Assembly (NCBI GenBank): GCA_963971305.1
Contig: OZ020311.1
Span: 7,130,001 to 7,194,000 of the forward strand
Direction of reading: 5' to 3'
DNA length: 64,000 nucleotides
Source: Arcuatula senhousia
Taxonomy: Eukaryota; Mollusca; Bivalvia; Mytilida; Mytilidae
Positions 1 to 10,396 of this stretch are shown piece after piece. Every line of letters starts with the position of its first letter. The stretch's first letter is position 1. A model generated the notes under the pieces. The model ran no database searches. It was given only the letters and a program-made list of their open reading frames with translations, and was not told where the DNA came from. The position numbers were made by a program, and so were the translations under genes.

Positions 1-1035
1 ATGATCCTGCAGTCACAGTCTACTGACTTTGAGATTTTACACTTTTTTACTTTTTACTTATGTCATGAGTGTTTTATAGAAAGCAGTTATGGTTCACCAT
101 TTATATTTGGTATGCAGCTGCTTAAGCATCAGTTAAGATCAGTTTAAGGAGGATTTTTACTTCATTTTATACTGTGTCCAGTTGCGACAGGCGAGACATG
201 TCTCTGTGTTAACAGTTTATTATTATAACAAAGTGATGTGTAGGACTGATTGATGGACCAGAGACATAAAGCTCTGCAACTTTTTTGTGTGGGAAATAGA
301 TTGATATAACAAAACAAGTTATCTTTTATTATTACTTTTGTAGAATAACCAACATTTTTACAGACATAATATTCTTATACATGTAGCAGCAATTAATTAT
401 GTTTGAAATTATGCATTTTCTATTGAACACATACTTGGTATTTTGGACAATATTTTTAGACATTAATACCATTTCAATGGTAGCATGTTTATTATTGTTC
501 AATAATTAGTTAAAGTAATCTTTATAACATTACATAGCAATCATCATATCAATATTACATATTGATTCACTAAAATGCATCAAAAATGTCACCAACATGT
601 TATATGTACAAAGAAAATGGGTACAATGATAAAAATAACCCTATTGGACTTATATGTAAATATTATTTAACCCAATGTTTTGTTTTTAATAAACAATTAC
701 TAGTGATTTTTTTAGGGGGCATAACCTGCCTCTAAATAATCTTAATTGGTCAAATGTCATTTCATTGACAAGGTTACATTCATAATTGAAACTTATAACA
801 TATATTGAAATACATGTAGACAATTTTTAACATGTCGAATAGTATAATCATTGCTTATGATATTTGTCAGTCAATCTATTTACATTGGATAACTTGTAAT
901 ATATATCTATTGTAAACAGCTGAGGAATAAGATGCTTGTACTATGATGGATTGAAAGGATAATTTATAAAATACTTTGTTACAGTGAATTGAGTAAATAT
1001 GCATGCCACAAAATCTTATTAAAGACATGAAATAA
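1..1035. other. AT-rich non-coding stretch, no gene seen
   Basis: No reading frame, splice pair or RNA gene that I can support. A short segment near 185-205 (GGCGAGACATGTCTC) resembles the 3' arm of element family C (see 47423-47458), but too little is left to call it. Confidence 0.5.
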
Positions 1036-2670
1036 AACAAGAGGCTCCCAGGAGCCTGAATCGCTCACCTGGTCTTGAGTCAACCCTAAACATATAAACA
1101 TTTTTCTAGAGCTAAATGAGCTGAACATTTAAGCAAGCAACAGCTTTTCTCTATCTACTATAGTTTCATTCTATAGGCCAAAAACATGAAAAACGTTATT
1201 TTAGGGGCCGTAACCCCTGTAAGGGGCATCTGACAACTTTGACCCAATGAAAACTTTTGTAGAGCTAAATGAACTGAATATTTGAGCAAGCAACAGCTTT
1301 TCTCTATCTGCTATAGTTTTCATTCTATAGGCCAAAAACATGAAACAAGAGGCTCCCAGGAGCCTGAATCGCTCACCTGGTCTCGATGTCAACCCTATGG
1401 AGACTTTTGTAGAGCTAAATGAGCTGAACATTTAAGCAAGAAACAGCTTTTCTCTATCTGCAATAGTTTTCATTCTATAGGCCAAAAACATTATTTTTCG
1501 CCTTTAAGGGGCTGTAATCCCTACAAGGGGTCATCTGACAACTTAAACCCTATGGAGACTTTTGTAGAGCTAAATGAGCTGAACATTTAAGCAAGCAACA
1601 GCTTCCCTCTATCTGCGATAATTTTCATTCTATTTGCCAAAAACACTATTTTTCGCCTTTAGCTGAAACCCCTATAAGGGGTCATCTGACAACTTCAACC
1701 CTATGGAGACTTTTGTAGAGCTAAATGAACTGAACATTTAAACAAGCAACAGCTTTTCTCTATCTGCAATAGTTTTCATTCTATAGGCCAAAAACGTTAT
1801 TTTTTTGGCATTAAGGGGCTGTAACCCTAAAAGGGGTCATCTGACATCTTCGACCCTATGGAGACTTTTGTAGGGCTAAATGAGGGCTAAATGAGCTAAA
1901 TATTTAAGCAAGCAACAGCTTTTCTCTATCTGTAATAGTTTTCATTCTATAGGCCAAATACACTATTTTTCGCCTTTGAGGGGCTATAACCCATATAAGG
2001 AGTCATCTGACAACTTTGATCCTATGGAGACTTTTGTAGAGCTAAATGAGCTGAACATTTAAGCAAGAAACAGCTTTCCTCTATCTGCAATAGTTTTCAT
2101 TCTACAGGCCAAAAACACTATTTTTCGCCTTTAAGGGGCTGAAACCCCTATAAGGGGTCTTCTGAAAACTTCGACCCTATGGAGAATTTTGTAGGGCTAA
2201 ATTGGCTGAACATTTAAGCAAGCAACAGCTTTTCTCTATCTGTCATAGTTTTCATTCTATAAGCCAAAAACATGAAAAAATGCTATTTTTCACCTTTAAG
2301 GGGCCGTAACTCCTATAAGGGGTCATCTGACAACTTCGACTCAATGGAGACTTTTGTAGAGCTTTCAATGCTGAAGCAGAAGCATGGCATCAGATTTCAT
2401 CTATCTCTTATACTTTTTGAGTTACAAGCCAAAAACAGTAGTCTGACCCCCCCCTAGTCTATTTTTAGTAACCGGGCCATGTTGTTTGAACAGCGGTCAC
2501 CATTTGTGCAATCTTAAGGAGGACATCCGATAGATGAAGTGTGCAAAGTTTCAAAGCAATCCCCTCAGTCGTTTCGTCGGAGAAGATTTTCAAAGAAAAG
2601 TTAACAACAACCACGGACGCCAAGTGATGGCAATAGCTCACATGGACCTTCGGTCCAGGTGAGCTAAAAA
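1036..2670 (+). mobile_element. Family B tandem-cored element, copy B1
   Basis: The left end carries the hairpin GGCTCC-CA-GGAGCC (1043-1056) followed by CGCTCACCTGG. A second identical 5' end starts at 1344, so one element appears to have landed in or been fused to another. The core is about seven imperfect ~150-bp units, each containing a 'GAGCTAAATGAGCTGAAC'-like line and a 'GGGGCTGTAACCCCTATAAGG'-like line. The right end is a hairpin CTCACATGGACC-TTC-GGTCCAGGTGAG (about 2639-2664) followed by a run of A. No protein is encoded. Layout matches non-autonomous Helentron-type (HINE/pearl) elements; that placement is inference. Confidence 0.75.
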
Positions 2671-4176
2671 AACTTATGGAGCATTTACAGCTTTCAACTT
2701 TTGTTAGTCTTTTATCATTTTTTTATAGACTTCATTTGGCAAATAAATTGGAACTATGTGATTTTATTCTTTCTTGCACTTGAGCTGTTACACATGGTAT
2801 GTTGCATTGACACTTGCATGTGTTTTCTTTTTCTTTGTGTGTCTAGTCAACTATTATACTTGTATGTCCAATATGGGTCCAGACAAAGCTTTCTTCATTA
2901 ATGTATTGTTCTGCTCTGTATTTGCCTTGATGTTTATGAAGATATGATGTTGTGTGGATCCATCATCAATAGAAAATATATAGAGTAACAAACAAAAAAA
3001 GTTCTTATATCACATTTATTTTTTAATATTTCACTTGATATTAAATTCACCACTGAACCCATTCTTTTACACAACATATTAATTCATGATTTTTACTCAA
3101 TCTTTTTTCACATCATCCTAGGATGTTTATATATTTTGTAGCTGCTCAAAACAAATTTTCATAATTTCTATAGACTTTTGAACTCCTTAGTTAGAAGAAT
3201 AAAGCTCTCTGTAAAGGTAAACACTATTTTGATGCTAGATATATCCAGTTTCAGTGAGAATTATATATGCACAGTCAGCATTTATCCATATCTTGAAATT
3301 GCAGATGCTGATGACTTTTATCAACTTTTAGCTTTATATGGCTCTTTGTCTGAAAGAAAAAAAAACATTTATACTTAACTTGCTAATACACACACATATT
3401 AAACATACAATGTAGGACACAATTCACATATAAATCCACATTTAAATTGATATTTTGCAAATAAATAATGTTATAAAAATACACATCAGCTTACAATAAT
3501 GTATTTTTTATCAACAATAATGTTGTGAATACCGCGGGAAATAGAAATATTACTTATTGTAAACTCCATTGTGGACGTCTTGAACGTCCGTGACGTCGGC
3601 TTGGGCGGAAGTTAGAGTTTAGTAAAGCTATGAAACGATAAACAAGGTGTTGTCTCTGATTTACCATGAATGCCTAGATAAATAATGATCAATAATAGTC
3701 TTGCAATTTCATATGTCCTAAAGTTGCAGCAATTCCACTATAATAGTATCAATCAATCAATCAGTTTATTGGATAAAGCTCATGAATTAACAATGCAATG
3801 TAATCCCCAAAAGACATATATATATATGTAAGACATAAGTATAAAATGTAAATAAGATGAAATAAAACATTTTTGTCCCAATATTTCAAGTTATAATATT
3901 GCAACATTTAAGGGCTGCAAATTTAGAATACAAGGAAAACTGAAGTTTCTTTGCTTTTTTTGTAAGATCAAAGATATTTGATGATAGATTTCCATTGCTT
4001 CCAAGTTATTACAATTTCTAAACACAGTTTCCTATCAACCAGAAGGTTCATGCAATAAACATGAAACCCAGAAAATGTAAAATCAAAACAAATATAAGGT
4101 GACATGTGACCAAATTGGCCATGCTGTTCTTTGAAGATATATCACATTAATCATTGTTAATATTTGTTTAATTGTT
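2671..4176. other. Non-coding stretch, nothing recognised
   Basis: AT-rich sequence with short ORFs that have no recognisable content. A GC-richer patch at 3570-3620 contains ACGTC repeats and may be the edge of an unclassified element. Confidence 0.4.
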
Positions 4177-4561
4177 TTAACCCTCTTGCTGCCACAGGGA
4201 CATATGTGTCCACTACCGGCTCGCTGCCAAATGGACATATGTGTCCAATACCGGCTCGCTGCCACACGGACATATGTGTCCTTTTATCAAAACATACAGA
4301 GGCAACTTTATCATTATAAATTATCCTAATACAAGACTTAAAACCCCACAATAATTAACTTTAATGACAGGTTATCAACTAACAAACATTATAGTTCCAA
4401 AAATATAAGCTTGTTTTCATGCTTTGTAACGTTAGCAACATAAAAACGTGAAATGACGTCTCATCTGAATCAATGATTGTGGCGTAATTTGATTGTAACG
4501 TCACATTTTTTTGGCGTTGACGACGTCATACAATTTTGTATTCTGGCAGCAAGAGGGTTAA
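4177..4561. mobile_element. piggyBac-type MITE with TTAA flanks
   Basis: TTAA at 4177-4180 and 4558-4561 flank a 377-bp segment with perfect 14-bp terminal inverted repeats CCCTCTTGCTGCCA (4181-4194) and TGGCAGCAAGAGGG (4544-4557). TTAA duplication with CCC...GGG ends is the established piggyBac signature. No transposase is encoded. The left part holds three ~34-bp tandem units, each with the palindromic core GGACATATGTGTCC. Confidence 0.85.
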
Positions 4562-4849
4562 ATTAAGTAATGAATACCTAACTATTAAGTAGGCCTACTA
4601 GGCCAGAAAATATTGTCAGATATTGCTTTAATTTCTTTAAGTCATATACACATGTACATTGTCATTAAAAATCTAAAAGGTCTTCAGGAGGGGGGCAGCT
4701 TTCCATAAAATGGTGAACAGGGATGTGCCAAAGAGTAGGCCATGCCCATAAAAATAACTTTTTTATAACTGGTCCGATTTCAAAATATTTTTTCATTGGA
4801 TACCTTATGAAAATCCCTGCCCTTTTTTGCAATCTGATCAACAATATTT

Positions 4850-5138
4850 CTTACAGTTTTTTTTTTAAATTAGGGGTCAAAGGGAAAAAAATGTAAATTG
4901 ATATATGTATATAAATAAGGCTTTTTGTATGAGATGTTGATGTCAATATACATGTATACATGTATGTGTCAAAATGCATTTGAAAGTCCACCACAGGATG
5001 TATCATGTCAAAAAGCTTTGTAAGTCCACCATGGGCTTCATGTAACCAAAGCAATAGACTATCCATATTGGGCCTCCAGCGTACAGGGTTCAACTTGTAT
5101 CGGTCGTATCATGCTGCGCTCAGCGTAGCTTTTTATTC
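4850..5138 (-). mobile_element. Family A element fragment (5' end), copy A1
   Basis: Reading on the minus strand from 5138, it has the family A start: a GCTACGC/GCGCAGC-like hairpin, then ATACGACCG, then a 'gttgaaccctgtacg' segment. It fades out near 4850 without the 3' hairpin, so it is truncated. Confidence 0.55.
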
Positions 5139-6939
5139 TAAGAGGGCAAACATATCGAAATATTGTACATGATGATAGCTGTACAGAACCTCAGGACCTG
5201 TCCTGCAAAAATCTGTTCAGTCCTGCAAGATTTGGTGTGTCTGACAGAATTACTGGCTGATCAGACTGTAATTTTGTATGAACTATCCTGGTATCTTGTT
5301 ATATCATGGTACGTAGCTACGTAGAAACAGTGACGTCACAGTTGAATATTTGGTTTTAAAATGAAAGTAAATACCACGATAACACAGAACCCATGATATA
5401 ATGAGAACGGAGTATATTAGTAAATTGCAGACAAAAAAATGCTTGGGTCAGACAAAATTTTCAGATTCACTGGACCGAATGTTCGCTTTTAAAATTTCTC
5501 GATACATGTATGTCTGCACTCTTGAGTGAAGACAACAACCTAGCAGCAACATAACCTTGTGTAAGCAATTTTTGATTTAAAATAAATTAGATTCATTTTA
5601 GACTCTAATATATTTTTACTTAACAGGTGGCAGTGCTTTACATTCTATAATAAATACATGTACACAGAGTTTAACATTGACCTGTAGTAACTTATCTATT
5701 ATTTGTTGTACATGTAGAGGAAAAGAACATAATTGATTGAAGAAAAGAACATAATTGATCATGTTGATAGATTAAACACATAAAATACAATAGACAACAT
5801 GGTGATACAATCAATATACATGTACAATGTACAAGATGTTAATGTATGTAATCGTAAATTAATCAAAACTCTTTAAAATAACATAAATGCAAGACTTACT
5901 TGTCACGCCAACTTTTACTTCCGCAAGCCTTGATATACGAGATCATTGGGAGCGAGTTTTTCAATAACAAAATCACTATTTCCCTCTGTCGAGACTACTG
6001 GGCATGCATACAAACCGAGATCATCTGGTTTGAATTCAGTTTCCATAGTTGTTATGTCGATATTTTTTTGTATCAGATAGATTGATAAAATCAGCTGGCT
6101 ACCGTCGCCATGTTTGCCGCTTACGACCTTCTTCTTTCTTCTTCTTTAATGTGTAAATCCTCCACTGTCTGGAGCGTTCACTGATAATAGTGAAAAACTG
6201 ATAGGCTATTGATGTATATAGTAAGCAGTAAGCAACGGTGTGCAAGAGCGGTGTGCAAGAGTTACAAAGCAATCGCTTTTTCTCGTCTGGTCCTATATTT
6301 TATTTCTACGAGAGTTAGCGACGTGACAACGAGTTGTAACAGTTTGCCGCGCTTCTTCCATTTCATCTTTTCTCCGACAAGACTCGGAAGCCGAAGACTT
6401 CCGAGTAAAAATAACATCATTCAAATTATACAGACTACATTTTTTCAATGAAATCATAGTAAAATTGTTCATCTTTCAAAAATCAAATAAGATTTTAGCG
6501 TCGGACGTGATCGGCCATTGTCCGTTTATACACAGTGTTAATAGTGCTGCATGAATCAATTGAACCAATGTTCTAAAGATTTCTAGTAAGAAAAATACAA
6601 TTTGGAACTAAATTTGGATAGCGGACGAATAAAATCTAGATTTTTTTTTTTTTTGAAAATAGCAAAATTTTGGGTCGAATGTCTTACACAGGGAAATAAT
6701 ACCCTAAAAAAAATCCTACAGTAGATGATTTCGCAAAATGCTTTTATATATCATCCTAACTTTCAATTATCAAAATGAATGATTTTGAAAAAAAAAATCA
6801 TTTTATGAATTTATTGGTCCCTACATGTATTTTACAAAGTTTGTTTGAAACCTGTTTAAAAGAATAGTAAATGTCAGGCAGGCGAACAGGAATTTTTTTT
6901 AAACAGTTTTCTTGAGCATTTAATAATCACACTTTCTAA
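5139..6939. other. Non-coding stretch; one perfect hairpin
   Basis: No gene can be supported. A perfect 9-bp stem with a 7-base loop lies at 6382-6406 (ACTCGGAAG ... CTTCCGAGT), followed by an A-rich tract. This looks like the 3' end of a hairpin-ended element, but I found no matching 5' end. Confidence 0.35.
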
Positions 6940-7824
6940 ATGAAACAAGTCATTTTGTCTATTTCAGAATGGAGTAAGGAGGTTTATGGAAGCCATGTCA
7001 AATTTGAGACAATTGATGCTGAGAAACTGAATAACTTACTATGTAGATTTTACACGGAAGCGTCACCCAAGGGTGAGAAATCTGGACAAGAATACAGTAA
7101 AAATACATTCAAAAATGTCAGAGCAGCTGTAAATAGGCACTTGAGGGACTTCAACAGAAACATTGATATTGTGCGAGATAAAAGTTTTCAAAAATCTAAT
7201 GACATTTTAGAAGCAATCATTCGAACCAATATTCAAAAAGGCCTTTCACTTCCAACAAAGCATAAAGAGATATTAACAACATCAGATATAGCCAAAATTA
7301 ATGCATACCTTTTTTCCAAAACTAATGCAGAAATTTTACAGCATCGCGTGTTTTTCATTCTTGCAAGTCAATTTTTATTACAGAATCGTCAATTAGCACA
7401 GCTTAAGCTTAAATCATTTAATTTCAACTGTGATGAAAATACTAAGGAGTACGCTTCTCTCACACCTGAATTTGTACAAGAATGTTCCGAGTTAGAAATA
7501 GGGGGAGAAGGTGAGAGTTTATTGGATAAAAAGATGTACGCAACTGGAGACGAAAAGTGCCCCGTTTCAAATCTCAAGCTACTTATCAGTAAAACAGATC
7601 GGGATGCAGTTTATCTTTTCAACAATTTTCTGAAGGATCAACCATTTTGCTGGTATGGTCGCCGACGAGTGAAATATTATCGAATGTCTCGTTTCATGGG
7701 AGAAATATCCAAAAATGCAGGCTGTAGTAAGATATATACCTTATTATGTGTACGGGCTACTCTGAATCAAAGACTTATTGACGCTAAATCACAAACTATA
7801 AAAGATCAAATGTTATTGATGTAA
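6940..7824 (+). CDS. Crypton-type tyrosine-recombinase-like ORF (DUF3504/KIAA1958-like), probably decayed
   Basis: A 294-aa open frame with the layout of the DUF3504/KIAA1958-like family, proteins derived from Crypton tyrosine-recombinase transposons and abundant in molluscs. Visible: an N-terminal helical SAM-like half with a 'VRAAVNRHLRD' line (residues ~60-70) and 'IVRDKSF' (78-83), then a segment around NRQ (149-151) that would carry the first catalytic Arg, then 'VRAT' (271-274), which would be the H-x-x-R box. The His expected just before it is replaced (LLCVRAT), and the frame stops before the catalytic Tyr, so recombinase activity is unlikely. A good splice acceptor (tctatttcag, ending 6967) lies inside the first codons, so the ORF may be an internal exon starting at 6968 rather than starting at the ATG. 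It could be a dead transposon copy or part of a host gene of transposon origin; the first is more likely. Confidence 0.6.
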   Translation: MKQVILSISEWSKEVYGSHVKFETIDAEKLNNLLCRFYTEASPKGEKSGQEYSKNTFKNVRAAVNRHLRDFNRNIDIVRDKSFQKSNDILEAIIRTNIQKGLSLPTKHKEILTTSDIAKINAYLFSKTNAEILQHRVFFILASQFLLQNRQLAQLKLKSFNFNCDENTKEYASLTPEFVQECSELEIGGEGESLLDKKMYATGDEKCPVSNLKLLISKTDRDAVYLFNNFLKDQPFCWYGRRRVKYYRMSRFMGEISKNAGCSKIYTLLCVRATLNQRLIDAKSQTIKDQMLLM

Positions 7825-8161
7825 CATTTACTACTTCTACAATACCTTATGTCAATAAAATGATAAAAACAATATGAAGTACATGTATATATCGTGGCAT
7901 AAAGGTGACATTTGAAAAGTTATAAAAAGGAACAAAAAAAATGCAGTCTTTAACATGACCAATGGTCACTGCTCGCTGTCTTGCATTGGCCAGTTCAGAA
8001 TTAATTTCATGTCCACCAATCAACTACCGATATTTGTACATCAACATCTGCTTTAAGTATCCCTTTAAGCTGAGGTAAAATACTTTGTACTGAAGAGGTG
8101 TTTTTTTTAAACAGATTTCGGGTTCCAGCGGTAAAAAAAGTTTTATTCAAAAAAGAACTTT
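7825..8161. other. Short non-coding gap before the satellite
   Basis: No gene seen. AT-rich sequence passing into the 143-bp satellite. Confidence 0.4.
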
Positions 8162-8995
8162 TTCCTAACATGTAGACCTTAACCAAGAACTTAACCAAAG
8201 TCATTCATGCATAAAATATAGGTCACAGTGACCCGATTTCTATAGGGTGGTGTCATGTTACCAAAGACACATCTAGTGGTGAAATATTGACCCTCAACAT
8301 ATAGTATCTGAGATATGGACCTTTACCAAGAACTTAACCAAAGTCATTCATGCATAAAATATAGGTCACAGTAACCCGATTTCTATAGGGTGGTGTCATG
8401 TTACCAAAGACACATCTAGTGGTGAAATATTGACCCTCAACATATAGTATCTGAGATATGGACCTTTACCAAGAACTTAACCAAAGTCATTCATGCATAA
8501 AATATAGGTCACAGTAACCCGATTTCTATAGGGTGGTGTCATGTTACCAAAGACACATCTAGTGGTGAAATATTGACCCTCAACATATAGTATCTGAGAT
8601 ATGGACCTTTACCAAGAACTTAACCAAAGTCATTCATGCATAAAATATAGGTCACAGTGACCCGATTTCTATAGGGTGGTGTCATGTTACCAAAGACACA
8701 TCTAGTGGTGAAATATTGACCCTCAACATATAGTATCTGAGATATGGACCTTTACCAAGAACTTAACCAAAGTCATTCATGCATTAAATATAGGTCACAG
8801 TGACCCAATTTCTATAGGGTGGTGTCATGTTAACCAAAGTCATTCATGCATAAAATATGGGTCACAGTGACCCGATTTCTATAGGGTGGTGTCATGTTAA
8901 CCAAAGTCATTCATGCATAAAATATAGGTCACAGTGACCCGATTTCTATAGGGTGGTGTCATGTTACCAAAGACACATCTAGTGGTGAAATATTT
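8162..8995 (+). repeat. 143-bp satellite array, block 1
   Basis: Head-to-tail monomers with exact 143-bp spacing (the same 'ggacctttaccaagaac' line recurs at 8317, 8460, 8603 and 8746), followed by two shortened units. Each monomer has the palindrome GGTCACAGTGACC or the one-base variant GGTCACAGTAACC. Further blocks are at 10049-10396, 13386-13743 and 14807-15296. Confidence 0.95.
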
Positions 8996-10048
8996 GGTAT
9001 ATGGATATTTGGAATATGGATATTTTTAACTCAATCTACAATTCTGAAAAAAAGAGCAGTTAAAAACAACAATTATTGTGATTTCTTATCACTTGTTGAA
9101 AAATTCCCTTTCGAAAAAGTTCACACAAAATTCTGTAAGGCAGTATTAGGGCTAAAAAGGACAGCTTCAAATATAGGCGCAAGATCAGAGCTTGGTAGGT
9201 TTACTTTAGATTCATTTATAAAAATTCAAACCCTTATGTACTACTACAGATTAAATTCAAATAATGTAAATCCTTTAGTCTATGAATCATTTACAGTTAA
9301 TAAATCTTTACATAGTAAGGGAGTCTATTCATGGTATACATTTGCAGATACTATTTTAAAAGATTTGGATATAAATGCTGACCAATTTAACTTGACTAAA
9401 GAAAAGTTCAAAGATACAGCCAAAAAAGCAGTTTTTGAAAAACATAAAAAATTAACATTGGAAAAAATTTCCAAATTTGATACATCTTCAAAACTATATT
9501 GGTATGGAAAAATTAAAAAAGACTGTAATTTAGAAAAGTATCTTGAACATAAAAATTGTAATTTTAGACAGTTAATAACCAAATTTAGATTAAGTGACCA
9601 TTCTCTTGGCATTGAAGTTGGTCGCTACACAAGAATTCCAAGGGAACAAAGATTATGCAGAAAATGCCAAGTCGTAGATGATGAAAAACATTTCTTTTTT
9701 GATTGTGAAATAAATGCCTCTTTACGAAAGGATTTTTTGAATGAACTAAAATACTACATAACCTCTTTCGAAGGACTGGACACTCAAACTAAATTAATTA
9801 AAATATTGTGCCCCTTTAATACAGAACTTGTTTGTCACACTGGAGTCTTTATTAAACAGTCTTTAGAACTGAGGGCTTCAGACCCTGGTCGGACAGGTTC
9901 CTAATTTGTATAATTTTTTTTTTATATTCGTACATGCTTATATGAATCATTTGTTTTTATTCATGTGACTTTTATTTTAGCTTGTGCGTTATGTGTTATT
10001 TGTATGTTGCTTTGGTCCTAATGGACGTAATTATGCTAATAAAGATTA
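8996..10048 (+). mobile_element. 5'-truncated non-LTR retrotransposon (LINE), copy 1
   Basis: Inserted in a satellite monomer after gaaatatt; AAATATT recurs at the right junction and is the likely target duplication. It keeps only the C-terminal part of ORF2 and the 3' UTR. Confidence 0.75.
9044..9904 (+). pseudogene. C-terminal fragment of LINE ORF2 (reverse transcriptase protein), copy 1
   Basis: The open frame runs from about 9044 (no own start; the ATG at 9236 is internal) to the stop at 9902-9904. It has features typical of the region behind the reverse-transcriptase domain of bivalve LINEs: 'KFCKAVLGLKR', 'SELGRFTLDSFIKIQTL', and near the end a zinc-knuckle-like C-x2-C...H...C motif ('RLCRKCQ ... 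EKHFFFDC'). No catalytic domain is present, so this is a dead 5' truncation. The identical 222-aa ATG-to-stop frame recurs at 13984-14652. Confidence 0.75.
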
Positions 10049-10396
10049 TTATATAAATATTGACCCTCAACATATAGTATCTGAGATATGGACCTTTACC
10101 AAGAACTTAACCAAAGTCATTCATGCATAAAATATAGGTCACAGTGACCCAATTTCTATAGGGTGGTTTCATGTAACCCAAGACACATCTAGTGGTGAAA
10201 TATTGACCCCCAACATACAATAGCTGAGATTAAGACCTTAACCAAAGTAATTCATGCATTAAATATAGGTCACAGTGACCCAATTTCTATAGGGTGGTGT
10301 CATGTTAACCAAAGTCATTCATGCATAAAATATAGGTCACAGTGACCCGATTTCTATAGGGTGGTGTCATGTTACCAAAGACACATCTAGTGGTGA
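10049..10396 (+). repeat. 143-bp satellite array, block 2
   Basis: About two and a half monomers, some shortened, linking LINE copy 1 to LINE copy 2. Perfect GGTCACAGTGACC cores occur near 10137, 10266 and 10335. Confidence 0.9.

Noticed and set aside
3570..5930. Possible long element with GGCTTG-GGAAGT inverted ends
   Set aside because: The match is about a dozen bases with gaps; too weak to call.
8162..8995. Regularly spaced repeats that could suggest a CRISPR array
   Set aside because: The whole 143-bp unit repeats with no unique spacers, and the host is an intron-bearing animal.
9325..9612. 95-aa minus-strand frame, repeated at 14073
   Set aside because: Antisense shadow of the LINE ORF2 fragment.
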